DNA of 64,000 nucleotides from Torreya grandis (GCA_037957365.1 JARHVA010000593.1:513501-577500), one strand, 5' to 3'; counted from the first letter of the stretch, positions 35,611 to 47,932 are shown. The notes: generated by a model from the letters alone, not told the origin. Numbers and translations are program-made.

Positions 35611-38013
35611 GATCAAAATAATAGAAAAATCCGGTGGTCTTATTGAGAGAACAAGTCTTCAACCCTGCTACAACCAAAGTTATATTTAATCTAGTATCAA
35701 CAACATTACATGTGATTAAACGTCTTGATCTTAATTTATTTCCCAACCATTTCACATTCCATTATCATCTACTATTCCATTTAACAATCAAACTTACCAT
35801 CTATTATTTGTCCTTATTTACCATCCATGGTCACACTTTCTTTTATAGAGGCTATAAATATACCTTGTCTCAATGTTTGAAGGAATCAAAATCAATGACC
35901 AATGAAGATCATAACAACATTCTTGAAATCACTTTTTGTAGGTAGTTCTTGATAGAGTAGTTATTTAGATGAGGTGTGGGATATAAATTAACATGATCAA
36001 ATATTCTATTTATATCATTTATTGATTAAGATGTGCATCTCCATCTCAACAAGAAAAATAGAATCATATGTCATTTACCACACCTAGGCCAAAAACATGT
36101 ACCATACCATTTTATTGCATTCCATTACCATTATTACATATCCTTCTACATTATCACATATCCCAACTAACCACCTTCTCACTTGGGGGAAATCCTATTA
36201 CCATTTTATCTAATTTATCAAACCATTATTATCATTGGGAAGACTATGTCATCTAACCATTCCATTCTTATCTAAACCAAAGCCTATTTTTAATTATCCT
36301 ACCTAATTCTATTTTGATCTTGGCTACCTTGGTTCTTATTGAATTTTTTTCAAGGGGATTTTGATCAGGTTTCAACTCTTATCAAATTCATGTTTATAAT
36401 GATAGTCTATGAAAGTAGTGTGATAGTTAATCTAATAAGATATTTTTCATCCTATCAATTTTGTTTATGTGAGCCTGATTATAACCACCTATGGGAAAAT
36501 TAGTGTCTCACTAGTCTTGCTACTAATTATAACTACCTATGGGTAAATTAGTATCATTGACCTATTCTATCATTTCCTAATTATAACTACCTATAGGCAA
36601 ATTAGGGGCAACATTTGTTTACCGTGTATTGTCGCATCACCTTAACATCATTATTTTCATTTCACTAGCCATTTTCTAGATTTGAGAACTTATTGGACCT
36701 AGTTGGGTTTTCCTCACCTTTTGTGTGGATATAATTACTATGACTTGAGGTCATTTTAGGACTAAGTAGGTCATGTTCAATTCATGTTGAGGTTACCTTA
36801 GTCCCCCTTTTCATACGCTCTCTCCCTTTTATGAGCAACCTAAGCCAAATGCTCTAATCATTTTGTGAGTAGGTATCTTGTCATTCTCTAATGAGTTAAG
36901 ATACCTCAAAATTCTAAAAATATTTATAACATTTTAAAAACCCAAAAACATTTATCTTGCCTAAGCTTGGTTAGTTATCCTCGATCTATCTTACTGGGAC
37001 ATGGCCATTGCGAAGAAGCTTTCTTTTGCTTTTATTTTTGGGCTTTCTATTTGTATGTTTGTTTCAAGTTATTTGTTTAGTTATTTTGTTTGTTTGTTTG
37101 TTCTATTACCTATTTTTTTATTTTAACACTATTGCCTCGACTCATTCTATATGCATTCATGGTTAATTCCTGAAGCACATTATTCTTGATTTTATCCATA
37201 TTCATATGTCGATATTGTCATCATGGTTTTTATCATTAGTATATTGTTTATGAGTGTTTATTAGATTAGGAGTTAGTCCTTACACATATTTTGGCCAAGT
37301 CTTTATGGTGTTCTATCATGAATCCTACCATCACATGCTATAAAAAAAATTAGCTTTAAGAAGGTCTACAATCAATGGAGCTATAAAAGTTTCTCCTTAG
37401 CACCTTGGTAAATCCTTTTATCCCACCTTTGATCAAAGTAACCCATTGGCCATTCTAGTTATATCATTACTAATAAGGATGAGCATCTCCTCATTAGTAG
37501 GTACAACCGAATCATTTCTAATGATCAATCTTATTCCTCTATCCATCTCTTTCATCACTTTGCACCTGCTCATCTTTAATCTATATTCTAGGTTATATCC
37601 TTGAGTTATGCTTGCTAATCATCCTTAATGGGGTCATCATCATCTTTATCCAATCTAGATCCTCTTAATGATTATAATCACCTATGGGAAAATAATTATT
37701 TTGACTATTAATCCTGATTATAACCAACTTTGACCAAATTAGTATCCTTTTTACATCAATGGATGCAAGCATTTTCTTGTTTGGATTAATCTCAACCATG
37801 GGTTAATTCTACCTTCATTCTTGTTTTTTTTTGAGGGACCATCCATCAATAAATGTGATGGCCACTCCCTCAAGGGGGCATCATCCTAGGCTTCCTAAAA
37901 ACCATTTGGAGCTTTGTTCTTCAACCATCATCTTCATTTTGGTGTATAGGCCATCTCTCATTATTTGAGAATACATTGCTTCACCTATGGTTTACAACAT
38001 CTTCTTAAATAGG
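35611..38013 (+). other. 3' untranslated region of unknown-ORF family, copy B
   Basis: Inverted equivalent of 24054-26349. It contains the 'ttataa(c/t)(c/t)acctatggg' motif at about 36481, 36526 and 36582 and again near 37670, plus 'atgagcatctcc' and 'gtgatggccactccctcaag' segments that mirror 24175-24210. Short frames here are not conserved. Confidence 0.7.
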
Positions 38014-38030
38014 GGCAATCTATAGACATG
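38014..38030 (+). promoter_or_regulatory. Polypurine tract, copy B
   Basis: The sequence cttaaataggggcaatc lies against the LTR start at 38031. Confidence 0.75.
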
Positions 38031-39199
38031 TAAATCTGGCCATCGATAACCTTCAACCAAGTTTTTGACCAATTTCCATCAAAATGCACAATTTGACCTA
38101 AAAACACTAAAATGAAATAAATAAATTGAAATTGATATATTCAAGTGACGATTTTAGCCAAGATATCCCTAAATGGGGCAATCCAATTTATAGGCCAGCT
38201 AACTTTGATCAAATCATTTTGAGTCAAAATGCTAATTTTGCTCTTGGGTGTTCTAGATTGCTCTTTTATATCAAATTTCTTATATAGAACACGTGCCTTT
38301 ATTATTTAGTGTTGGAAACATCCTAAATGGGATAACAGATTTAACACATCTAACATCACATTTTAATTCCAATTCTATCAAATTTGGGACCAATAATAAA
38401 GCATTCTAATCACTTTGAGTAATTTAAGTAAAAAGTGCTTAATCATGCTTAAGAGCTAATAAAACCAAATTAGAGCCTAATTAAGAATTCCATGTAAACT
38501 TGTTGAAGAATTGTTTTTAAAAATGAATATTGAATAACTACATCATCAGGTGACCTCATTTTTTGAGACAACATCCCTAGGCCATAAATGCCATAAATAT
38601 CAAGATTATAGGTCTCTCATGCCTCATAATGACCCTCCATGCCTTTTGAATGCCCATTTTTCCAATCTCATGATGAGGATAATTATAGATTTAATTTTAA
38701 AAAATTGAATTAATCCTCAACTACACATCCTCATCCCAAGATGGATGATTCAGATTGATTTTGAGCAATCTCAAAAATCTATAAATAGGAGGTCTTACCT
38801 ATTGAATTGTAAGCTTAATTTGTGCAAAGTTACCATGTCAAATTGATTTCAAGATCTCTTACATGCCAAATTTATGATGCCAAAATATTTATCCAATCCA
38901 AGCCAAATCCACAAGGTTCCAAGGAGAAGAGGAGATAGCCAAGCCTCCTTTGATGAAGACTTCATGAGCACAAGTCGAGCAAGCCACTACAACAAGCATT
39001 TGAAGCATCCAAGGAAGGTGAAGGATTCTTATTTTTCTTTACTTTTTAGTTGTGTTTTTAATTTATTTTTTATTATTAAGCTCACCCTATTAACTAGGCC
39101 TATAGATATATGCTAGTTAGTGTGTTTTTATCAATTTATTTTCATTTTGGGACTAACACAATACTAATTATCTCTCTTGAGTCAAATTCCTAGTTCACA
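38031..39199 (+). repeat. LTR of unknown-ORF family, plus strand (1169 bp)
   Basis: 3' LTR of copy B. It begins TATAGACATG (from TGTAGACACC) and ends TTCACA. A TATAAATA box lies at 38782-38789. No 5-bp duplication is shared with the bases before 29875, so the plus-strand copies were probably joined or trimmed by recombination after insertion. Confidence 0.88.
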
Positions 39200-39260
39200 T
39201 AATGGATCTATGTGAATGATTTTCTAGTGAAGTATTTTTATGTTTAGGATCTATTTAAGG

Positions 39261-39466
39261 ATAAGAGGAGATATCCAAGCCTCCTTTGATGAAGAATTCA
39301 TGAGTACAAACCAAGAAAGCCACTACAAGCATTTTGGAGCATCCAAGGAAGGTAAAAGAATAAAACACATAATTAAAATCAGTTAGTGTGTTTTTTTCAT
39401 TTAGTTTTCATTTTGAAACTAACACAATACTAACCATCCTCTCTTGAGTCAAATTATTAGTTCACA
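39261..39466 (+). repeat. Third plus-strand LTR end fragment (206 bp)
   Basis: It matches the last ~270 bp of the LTR at 38031-39199 (from 'gaggagatatccaagcctcc' to 'ttcaca') with small deletions. A 14-bp direct repeat aggatctatttaag flanks it (39246-39259 and 39507-39520). Confidence 0.85.
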
Positions 39467-39941
39467 TAATTTGATTCATTTTAAAATACCGTAAAAGAAG
39501 TTTAAAAGGATCTATTTAAGCAATCTTTGATGATTTTTCAACTAAAACCTACAAAAAAAATGTTATCAAGATGTTTATCTTAGAATCACTTTTGAAGATG
39601 AAACAACCAACTTAGAAAAATGACCTCTTGGGTTTGTGTAAAAAAAACATAGTGACCATTGACAGTTGTACTAACTAACAATAGCAATGTTTATGTAGAC
39701 CAATGATGGTTTTACTAACTGGAAATGGTTATGTAGACTGGCATAGATTTTACTAATGCTAACTGATGATGGTTGAAAATGACCATCGGTGATTTACTCA
39801 ACTAGTGGCGGTTACTATGTAAACATGTGACAAAGAAAAAAATGACCAAATGAAGTTAAAAAATCACTTAGAAAGAGTTTTAAGAATCTAAATTAAAATT
39901 TTAAATTTTTCTCATGATCTCTTTAATACATGGGATATGTT
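39467..39941 (-). other. 5' leader remnant of outer minus element
   Basis: Non-coding. From 39655 to 39830 it has loosely repeated 'tgatggttttactaact'-type segments with variants of 'tatgtagac' about 40 bp apart. Confidence 0.5.
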
Positions 39942-39961
39942 GGGTCCCACCAGGTGTGTCA
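39942..39961 (-). promoter_or_regulatory. PBS of outer minus element
   Basis: The minus strand reads TGACACACCTGGTGGGACC, three bases from the LTR end at 39965. Confidence 0.7.
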
Positions 39962-39964
39962 TTA

Positions 39965-41150
39965 TGTGAGCTATGAATTTGACTCAAGAGAGGATGGTTA
40001 GTATTGTGTTAAAAACAAAATGAAAACAAAATGAAAGAAACACACTAACTATCATAACATCTCTAGGCTTAGACACTAGGGAGAGCTTGGTTAACAAACA
40101 TGAATAAAAAACACAACTAAAATCCAAAAAAAACCTTCTTTTACCTTCCTTAGATGTTCCAAAGTTCTTGTTGTAGTGGCCTGCTCAGTTTGTGCTCATG
40201 AAGTCTTCATCAAAGGAGGCTTAGCTATCTCCTCTTCTCCTTGGAAACTTGTGGATTTGGCTTGGCTTATGTGAAGCTTCTCTCAATATTTTGGCATTAT
40301 AACACTAATTTCAATGGCTTTTAAAATCATTTGTGAATTATAAATTTTCACCAAAATAGCTTCTAAATGATGTTCATGGCCTCTCTATTTATAGATTTTT
40401 GCAAATGGCTAAAATCAACATGAAACATCCATCTCAAGATTGAGATGTGTGGCTAAGGATTAATCCAATTATGAAATTAAAATTTATAAATAGTCTCATA
40501 AATATTTGTAATAAAGGAGCAATTAAGAGGCATGGAGGGCATTACTGAGGCATGGGAGGCATGAATCTTGATATTTATGGCATTTATGGCCTAAGGATGT
40601 CTTCCCAAGGAATGAGGTCACCTGATGATGAATATATTAAATATTCATTTCCAAAAATAAGTATTCAACAATTTTCCATAGAATTATTAATTAGGCTCTA
40701 ATTTGGTTTAATTGTCTCTTAAGCATGATTAAGCACTTTATGCACAACTTACTTAAATTGATCAGAATACCTTGTTATTGATCCAAAATTTGACTGGATT
40801 AGAATCAGAATTCAATGTTAGATGTGTTGCATTTTTTATCCCATTTAGGATGTTACCAACACCAAAAAACAAATTCATGTGTCTTGTGCAAGATATTTGA
40901 TAGGAAATAGCAATCTAGAGCACCTAGGTGCAAAATTGGCATTTTGACTCAAAATGATCTGATCAAATTTATCTAGCATATAAATTGAATTTCCCCATTT
41001 AGTGATAAAATAGCTAAAATTGGCACTTAAATATGTCAATTTCAACTCATTTAATTTGCTTTAGTTTTTTTAAGCCAAATTATATACTTTGATGGAAATT
41101 GGTCAAAATCCTAGCTAGAGGTTATCAGTGGCCAAATTTAGGTGTCTACA
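39965..41150 (-). repeat. 5' LTR of outer minus element (1186 bp)
   Basis: It begins on the minus strand at 41150 with TGTAGACACC and ends GCTCACA at 39965. The TATA box is at 40386-40393 (plus strand tatttata). It is followed on the right by TTTAC, the second copy of the target duplication. Confidence 0.9.
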
Positions 41151-42134
41151 TTTACAAATTTTAGTTTTAATACATCAATAAATTCATCTTAGATCAAAAG
41201 ATATAGATCAAAAACTACAAACCAATTTTTCCTCATTAATTTGAATATTCAAATTCCAACAGTCACTGTGTTAATGTTAGACTTTGGACACTTGTCATCC
41301 TCTAGTACTCCATGAAAACTTGGAAAAAATACACACCATTTATCTCATCATAATATTTGGTCTTTAACTCTTTAATGCTCTTTTTTGATCTTTGTCATAT
41401 GCATCTATGATTAATATACTTGTCACCCTCACATGCCTTCTACACACATTGACTATTTGACTCCAATGAACTTCTACCACTCAATAGTCTCACACATCTT
41501 TTGATCATCCTTTAACATATTAACTAAATATGCACCATTGGATCACAACTAACAAGATCACACTCTCTATTAGATCATTATCTAGTTATATTAAATTCTT
41601 GCCATTGATCTTAAATCTGATTGAATGCTCATCATTAGATCTGTCTAGACTATTTGACCCCAGACTTCAACGTAGTTAAACTTGACAATCTCTATCCCAT
41701 CATAGTCTGAAAGATCAAATTTTAAGTTTTATAAATTGAGATTAAAAATAATTCAAGATTAAAAATATTTAGGGTACCTTCTTGGCACTATAGACAACAT
41801 TTCCATAAAAACCTTTGACCACTTTTGACTTTTGAAGAACCTATAAATAAATGCACAAACTTGTTGGTTCATTCATATCTACATGATGTATAGTGATGGT
41901 CTAGATTTTCTTAAGATATAAGATGCATGTTACTCTTTCTAAATTATTAATTGACACATCATAACTTCACCAAGACATTTATGGATGCCTCACAAATTCT
42001 TTGTCCTTACAGAACTGCACATGTGCCATATACTCTACAAGCTATCAAACATAACTTCTTTGTCCTTCATGTACTAGTATCACATGCTCTCTTTAAAATC
42101 AATGACAACCTAACATCAATGACCATTCTCAACA
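41151..42134 (-). repeat. Right part of split large LTR (minus-strand array)
   Basis: It resumes the LTR broken at 22849 and matches about 17315-18299 of the intact copy. It ends at 42134 with 'ttctcaaca', the complement of the LTR start TGTTGAGAA. With the left part it makes about 2.7 kb, the same as the intact LTR. There is no polypurine tract beyond it, so this is the outer 5' end of the array. Confidence 0.88.
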
Positions 42135-42845
42135 TATCCATCACTCTATATTAGGTAATTAATCTCAATTAATTATCTAATCCTATTCTAATGGGAAAAT
42201 CCACATAATTTGGAATTTCTCTATTTTCATAAATCAATTAATCTTATTTTCCTTATGTTCTCCCACAAATATATTTTATATTAATTTATAATCCCCATGA
42301 AATCCATTTTTCAACAAGTCATGTCATAAGACCATGCGTCATCAATTGCTCCTCTTACATACTTCATTCATCTTACTTTCACATTCCACCTCCTTCATTT
42401 ATGGGGAGGAAGATTAATCCTCAAACATAGATCTCGTTCCAAGATCAACCATACACATCCATTTATAAAATATATAAATATAGGGTTCTCCATACATTCT
42501 TATCAAGTATTGATAACACAATGAAGTGATACCCATTTGGAGAACCACTCCTACATCAAGACCACCATTTATCAATACAAATCATCTATTTAACAAGGGA
42601 AGATATTATATGTTTGATCATGCACATCAACCAAGAAGCTTAAAACTACATCCATACATATGATCACATCATGAATTATGTAAGATAATTATAAGAAGGT
42701 ATACTAATTGTGTTTATTTTTTATTTTGAATTGCATTCTTCTTAGTCTTTTTCAATCTAAGAACATGTGCTTAAGTTAATGGTAGCATTTCAATTTTATT
42801 TTTGATTTCTACTAACAAAGCTAACCTTTATTTCATGATATTATA
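42135..42845 (+). repeat. Putative gypsy-like LTR, 3' part
   Basis: A TATA box (tatataaata, 42471-42480) is followed some 370 bp later by a PBS-like site. The layout resembles the other gypsy-like LTRs. The left boundary is unknown because the large LTR abuts it; the terminal CA is not preserved. Confidence 0.5.
42471..42480 (+). promoter_or_regulatory. TATA box of putative LTR
   Basis: tatataaata followed by 'tagggttctcc'. Confidence 0.5.
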
Positions 42846-42847
42846 TA

Positions 42848-42866
42848 TGTCACACCTGGTGGCACC
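42848..42866 (+). promoter_or_regulatory. PBS-like site
   Basis: TGTCACACCTGGTGGCACC is close to the PBS of the unknown-ORF family (TGACACACCTGGTGGGACC), suggesting a related element. Confidence 0.6.
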
Positions 42867-43185
42867 CACAACCCAAAATCAGCATTGACATCCTTTTATC
42901 CTATTTTTAATCCAAAATTCAACTCCAAATTCTGTCAAAATTCCTTACTTTTCCCCAAAAAACTTCCAGATTTTTGTCTCTAGACTCCTGGTAGAAACAC
43001 TCTATGTAATAGTGGAATCCCAAGAGAAAGTGGCAGAATAGTCAAATTTATATCAAAATCACCTAAACAACAAAATCATAATGGTATTGGTGATATCACA
43101 AAATGGGGTTTTTAATCACCTAAATAGAATAAATGCAGTCCATTTAAGTGGAAATGTGGTTTTTATTTTCTAATTCTATGTTTTT

Positions 43186-43290
43186 TGTAGAATAGAAGAA
43201 TCACTCTACTATGTGATAGTATCACTCTGATAAGTGGTGAAAACTCTCTAAGTGGTGGAATCACTCTAATAAGTGGAAACATTTCCATGT
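43186..43290. repeat. Degenerate short repeats 'agtggaatcactct'
   Basis: Four or five variants of 'aatcactctaataagtgg' lie within about 100 bp, with further scattered copies at 43010 and 43645-43690. Confidence 0.6.
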
Positions 43291-43607
43291 ATTATTTTAT
43301 TTTTATATTTCCTAAATTATAAAGGCCAAACAATTTAACTCAAGTGTCTATTTGATCTCCTATTTATGAAAAAATGAAGGTATTAAGAAGACACATGCAA
43401 CCATTAAGAAATAGTAAGTTTTTGAATCATCCTAAATAGTGGAGGAATTACAAGGAGAGTATCAAAATTACTATTAGTATTGGTGAAAATGCATTTTCTA
43501 AGGTATTTTTTTCAAATTTTTATAGTATTGAAAATGTTATTGATAGTATTGAAAACATGGTTAGTAGTAGAAAAATTACAATCTTATCAATGAAAACATG
43601 ATTTCTA

Positions 43608-43625
43608 TTTTTTTTTTTTTTTTTT
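43608..43625. repeat. Poly-T tract (18 bp)
   Basis: Uninterrupted T run. Confidence 0.9.
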
Positions 43626-45799
43626 AAATGCTTGAATCATTATATGAGTGGCAGAATCACTCTATGTAGTGAAATCACCTAGTATATTAGTGGAATAATG
43701 GATAAAGTGTTGGTCAATTCACTTGCAATACTTACAAACTTTTCAAATACTAAACATAAAACTACTAATCCATTGATTTCAAGTTCTCTCCTATAAAATT
43801 TAAAATCAATCAAATGAACATTTATAACATTTCATTTTGGTGCTTTAAAGTGAACACACATTTTGGATTTATTATTTAAAATGAAGGATTTAATTTTATT
43901 TATTCAATGCATATGTTTATGTGTGATAGCCTAAGATTTTATGATCGCCCCTTTCCCATTTTCTTGATTCTGGGTAATCAAAAGTGTTTTGGTTGCCTTC
44001 TCTATCCTGAAGTGAAAGCTACATATGCTCTCCTCTTTCCCTTCATGGGACATTGAAGGTTAAAAATAGTCAAACTTCATTTTTTCTTTTTGGTTGCATG
44101 TATTTTATCTTGATCACCAACCGTGATTGTTTAGGGTATGATGAGGATTTCATCCCCTAGTGTGATACCAACCTCATGTTTTAGTGGGGTATATAAATTA
44201 AGGGAGGATTTATCATTCTAGCCAAGCATTTACATGTTTAAGTAAATTGTGAAGTGAGGAGACTCCATTATCCAATACACAAGCCTTATACAACATCCCT
44301 TGAGGAAAAATTTCAAGTGAGACTCCACTAAAATATTAATATTGGAGTGGTCATGAAGGGACTTGACCCTTTTTTGAATCCCATTATCAACCTCTTCCAT
44401 GGATGTGGGCCTATAATATATATAATAGATGCACCTAGTTGAACCTATTTTACTTATATTAATATCATTCAACCAAAAACAACTATTAGTGCAGGGAAAA
44501 TAACATTCTTGAATATTACTCACCACATACATATGCCTATTGAAGGTTGGGATACTAACCTAGTCACCATTTTAAGCAAGTAGATCAGTGGGATAATTAG
44601 TTATGTTGTACACCTATTAATACTAGCATAAGGCATATTTCTTACAGTTACTTATTTGATTATTGTTTATACCTATATTATTTGATAATCCTTATTCTAC
44701 AAAAAAATTTGATTACCTAAGTCCAACATTAACATGTTCAAATCTAGAGTTACTCTATCAAATCAAAATTTCATTCTATCTAAATTAAAATGTCTATCTA
44801 TCCAATTCAAACCTCATCCAACATAAAATTTATTAAAATTTGACCGAGGTCAAACTGACTCAATTCTTCCAAGTTAAAATTTTTAATTCAAACTAAGTCA
44901 AACTTGTCAAAGTCCAATGTCAAAGCCAAACTCAAGTCAAATCAAATTTTCATATCTGGTCAACTTTGGCCAAAATCTAATCAAACTTTAAATGTCAGTT
45001 CAAATTTGACCAATTTAAAATTCCAAATTAATATAGAGGGTTATGATAAAATATTCAAACTCCACCATCCCTGGCTTTTAACTTGGCTTGAATCAATTCA
45101 AGATGCAAATACTTTGCTTTGTTCTCAAGATTCAATCTTCAATCTGTAGTCTTATATCTTCTCTCATTAGGCTGATCAGTATCCTATTATTTAATGACCC
45201 TATTTATAATTACCTTTGAGTCTTTTCTTATTTTCATTAGACCTTTCATAAGTCTCTCACTCATCCCCTTAACTCATTCCATTCATTTTCTTATGTCCTT
45301 TCACTTAACTCATTCACTAGCTCCTCACAAGTTCACAACTCAAGGCACAAAAAACCAAATCATGTTATTGATCTCATGAACACAATATACCACCATTTAT
45401 GATCTTTATTGATCACAATACACTTTCCTCAACCCCTTTTAACCTCTCATTTAGTCTCCATCCTTCACTTATACACCTCCACTCATTAATGAGACTACTT
45501 AGCTTGTAGCCTTGTTTTCACAAATTTCCTTAGTTAGAACATTATGAAAGTCCTCCTAAAGATATAATCTAATATTTTGGTAACCTCTATCTTCTTACTA
45601 CCTCCCATGAAGTTTCATAACCTCACTCCTTGTGTAGATACTCTTTCCCTTGTAAGCTCCTTACCAATTATGCCTTGTAGCTCTCCTTGCCCTTGCTCAG
45701 ACTTCAAAACTATACCAAACCATACTATACCCAATCAAAACCTCTTTAATACTTCTCCTTATATCAAAATGTGTATGATTACAAATTTTGGTTAGTTTC

Positions 45800-47514
45800 C
45801 CATGGTTATAACTAAAGATATTTGGGGTTTCATTTCAAAACCCTAGCTAGTGGACTGTAGAGGCTAAGAGGGGTTAAAATAAAATATTTTCTATTTTGTT
45901 TTGTTTCAAATAGATATAATACCTTAACAAGGTTTTTCATAACACTTTATATCTTACCAAATGTATTATAATCCTTTATTAATCATGTTATACTTAAAAC
46001 AACACAAAATACATAACTTTGAGTCCTTTGTAAGACTATGTAATGGTTTTTAGTAGTTTATTTTCATTTCAAAAGTTTTCCAAACTTCAAAAGGGATATT
46101 ATCAATACTTTTCCTCTTTACACACGTACCTATACTACACCAACCCAATAATCACTTACTTTATTAAACACATACACTCCTTCTTTGGCATTTGACTTTG
46201 CAAAAAATGTTTTTGACTATGCAAACAAGATTCTCCTTACTCATGGACTGTGCATTAAAGTTTTTTCATTAGTCTTGCCTTCAAACCATATAATATACCA
46301 TCCATAAATAATACTCTACCTAAAAATCATCTCAATTATATCAATGATCTTATTGATACAAAACATGTCAAGAAACATTCAAACATCATGTTCTTGGATT
46401 GTCATAGTCCACAATAGGGTTTCATCTCTAAGAAATTTTATTTTAGGTCTTTTATTCATGGAATATATCAACTGATAACATGTAACTTAGCATTAATTTG
46501 TACATACCTATAAATTACTAAACAATGTTCTTTATTATACTAATCTTCATCAACTTTAATAAATCCTTCTCTTATTTGACTATAACTTAAGTCTACTCAA
46601 ACCTGTAACCACACACAAGGAGGTCTGTATATAGCCTCAATGGCTTTTTAAAGGAAATATATAATCAAGAACAATCCATATACTTATAATATGCATCTAA
46701 ATCTAGTCACCCTAATAATTCTATTAATTCTACTAATTTAACCTATAATCACATTCCCTAGCCAATTAATTTATATCATAATTCTTACATAAAATCCCCT
46801 ACATCCCATGAACCTTACTACACCCTCAAAATCAATTAATCACCTTCATTAACCCATTAAATAATCTTACTTACCTACTAATCTACCTATTATTCCACTT
46901 GCCAATTTAAAAACCCCTTTTATTCACCTACCCATCTACCACCCTTCTAACCTAGCCTTTCTTACACCCCTATACCCTAATGGAGATTTAAAAATTAGAA
47001 GATTATATAATCCCCTATAACTTATCATTCCCCATCTATAACTCTCTATTATAGAGGTCTCTAAGGAATTAAAAATTCCTTAGAAATTCCCCAACCATTG
47101 ATCTTAATATCTCAAGATTAAATATGATCCATTTATTTTCCCTCCCATGGCTTATATAAAGAAGCCACTCATTCATTGAAGTAAAATCATCAATCCAAAA
47201 AATATTCATGTCCATATGATCAACTAGAAATCACAACCAACTACTGAATCCATAGAGTCTTCATGTCCATTTGATCAACTAATTCATCTAAATCAATAAA
47301 TTAAGCCATCATAATGTTAGAATTATAAGTCCATAGAAATCTAAAATCAATAAAATCCATTTGAAGATCTTGGAGGGAGGCTAGTTGGAGCAAGGAATTG
47401 GTAAGGTCATCTTTATCCTTTCTAATTTGTTCTCATAATCTCTCCTACTAGGTAGTTTAATATTTTGGGTTTAAATTGCATAGTTTAATCCATTTGCTCA
47501 AAATTCCTACTACA
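45800..47514 (+). repeat. Putative gypsy-like LTR (left edge uncertain)
   Basis: A TATA box lies at 47152-47160 (ttatataaa) and a PBS-like TGGTGACCATGATGGGAAAC starts four bases after 'ctactaca'. A possible start is TGTAGAGG near 45856, but no polypurine tract or partner LTR was seen. The region has no coding frame. Confidence 0.45.
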
Positions 47515-47517
47515 TTT

Positions 47518-47537
47518 TGGTGACCATGATGGGAAAC
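47518..47537 (+). promoter_or_regulatory. PBS-like site
   Basis: TGGTGACCATGATGGGAAAC has the form of a gypsy PBS (TGG start, purine-rich end). The tRNA was not identified. Confidence 0.45.
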
Positions 47538-47932
47538 CTAACTCCTCTTAAACTGATACTTTCTACCTTGAGATTGTTTTATTAAGTTTACTGGTGAAGT
47601 CTAATAAGAATTGATGGCTAAAATTTTCAATATTTTATGAGTTTTAAACAAACTTTAATTTTTTTTTACTTTTAGATAATTGTTTTAAACTTACATGTTA
47701 GGGGATATACATTGATCTAGGCAATATTAATCGATTGTTCTTATATCTATTTCATCTACTTATGTTGTGATTTCATGCCTTTCATCTATCTAAAATCAAT
47801 ATGGTATAGGAATACATTTATTTAAGGTAATTTTGTCAAACAGTGTAGCATCTAACAAAATCTATTTTTATTGTGCCCTGGTGGACGTCCTTACCTTATT
47901 CTAAAGCTCTTATATTGGTGTATATTTAGAAG
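47538..47932. other. Non-coding flank left of the gag-only array
   Basis: Probably the leader of the element whose PBS is at 47518, interrupted at 47932 by the array. Confidence 0.4.

Larger units (their letters stand above)
22850..41150 (-). mobile_element. 18.3-kb compound insertion of a pol-less, gypsy-like LTR family
   Basis: It is bounded by minus-strand LTRs (22850-24036 and 39965-41150) and by TTTAC on both sides (22845-22849 and 41151-41155), so it entered the large LTR as one element. A PBS lies inside the right LTR and a purine tract inside the left LTR, confirming minus orientation. Between them lie plus-strand segments of the same family (26731-39466), including two plus-strand LTRs and a 7-kb internal region. 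The middle of the outer element was therefore replaced or invaded by relatives. No protease, RT or integrase motif was seen anywhere in the 18 kb. Confidence 0.85.
42867..45799 (+). other. Leader and internal remains of a related gypsy-like element
   Basis: From about 43780 to 44220 it parallels the copy B leader (31880-32300), sharing the phrase 'gtaatcaaaagtgtttt' (43976 and 32072) and a 'gatgaggatttcatcc'/'gatgtcattacctcat' region. Downstream (44700-45050) it is low-complexity 'caaactcaagtcaaa' DNA. Isolated frames at 44230-44532 and 44904-45149 match nothing I recognise and have no second copy, so they are not called. Confidence 0.45.

Noticed and set aside
44230..44532. 100-codon minus frame with several Cys
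   Set aside because: No recognised motif, no paralogue in the window, AT-rich background; chance frame most likely.
44740..45050. Repeated 'caaactcaagtcaaa' text as a possible tandem repeat
   Set aside because: No fixed period could be found; low-complexity drift.
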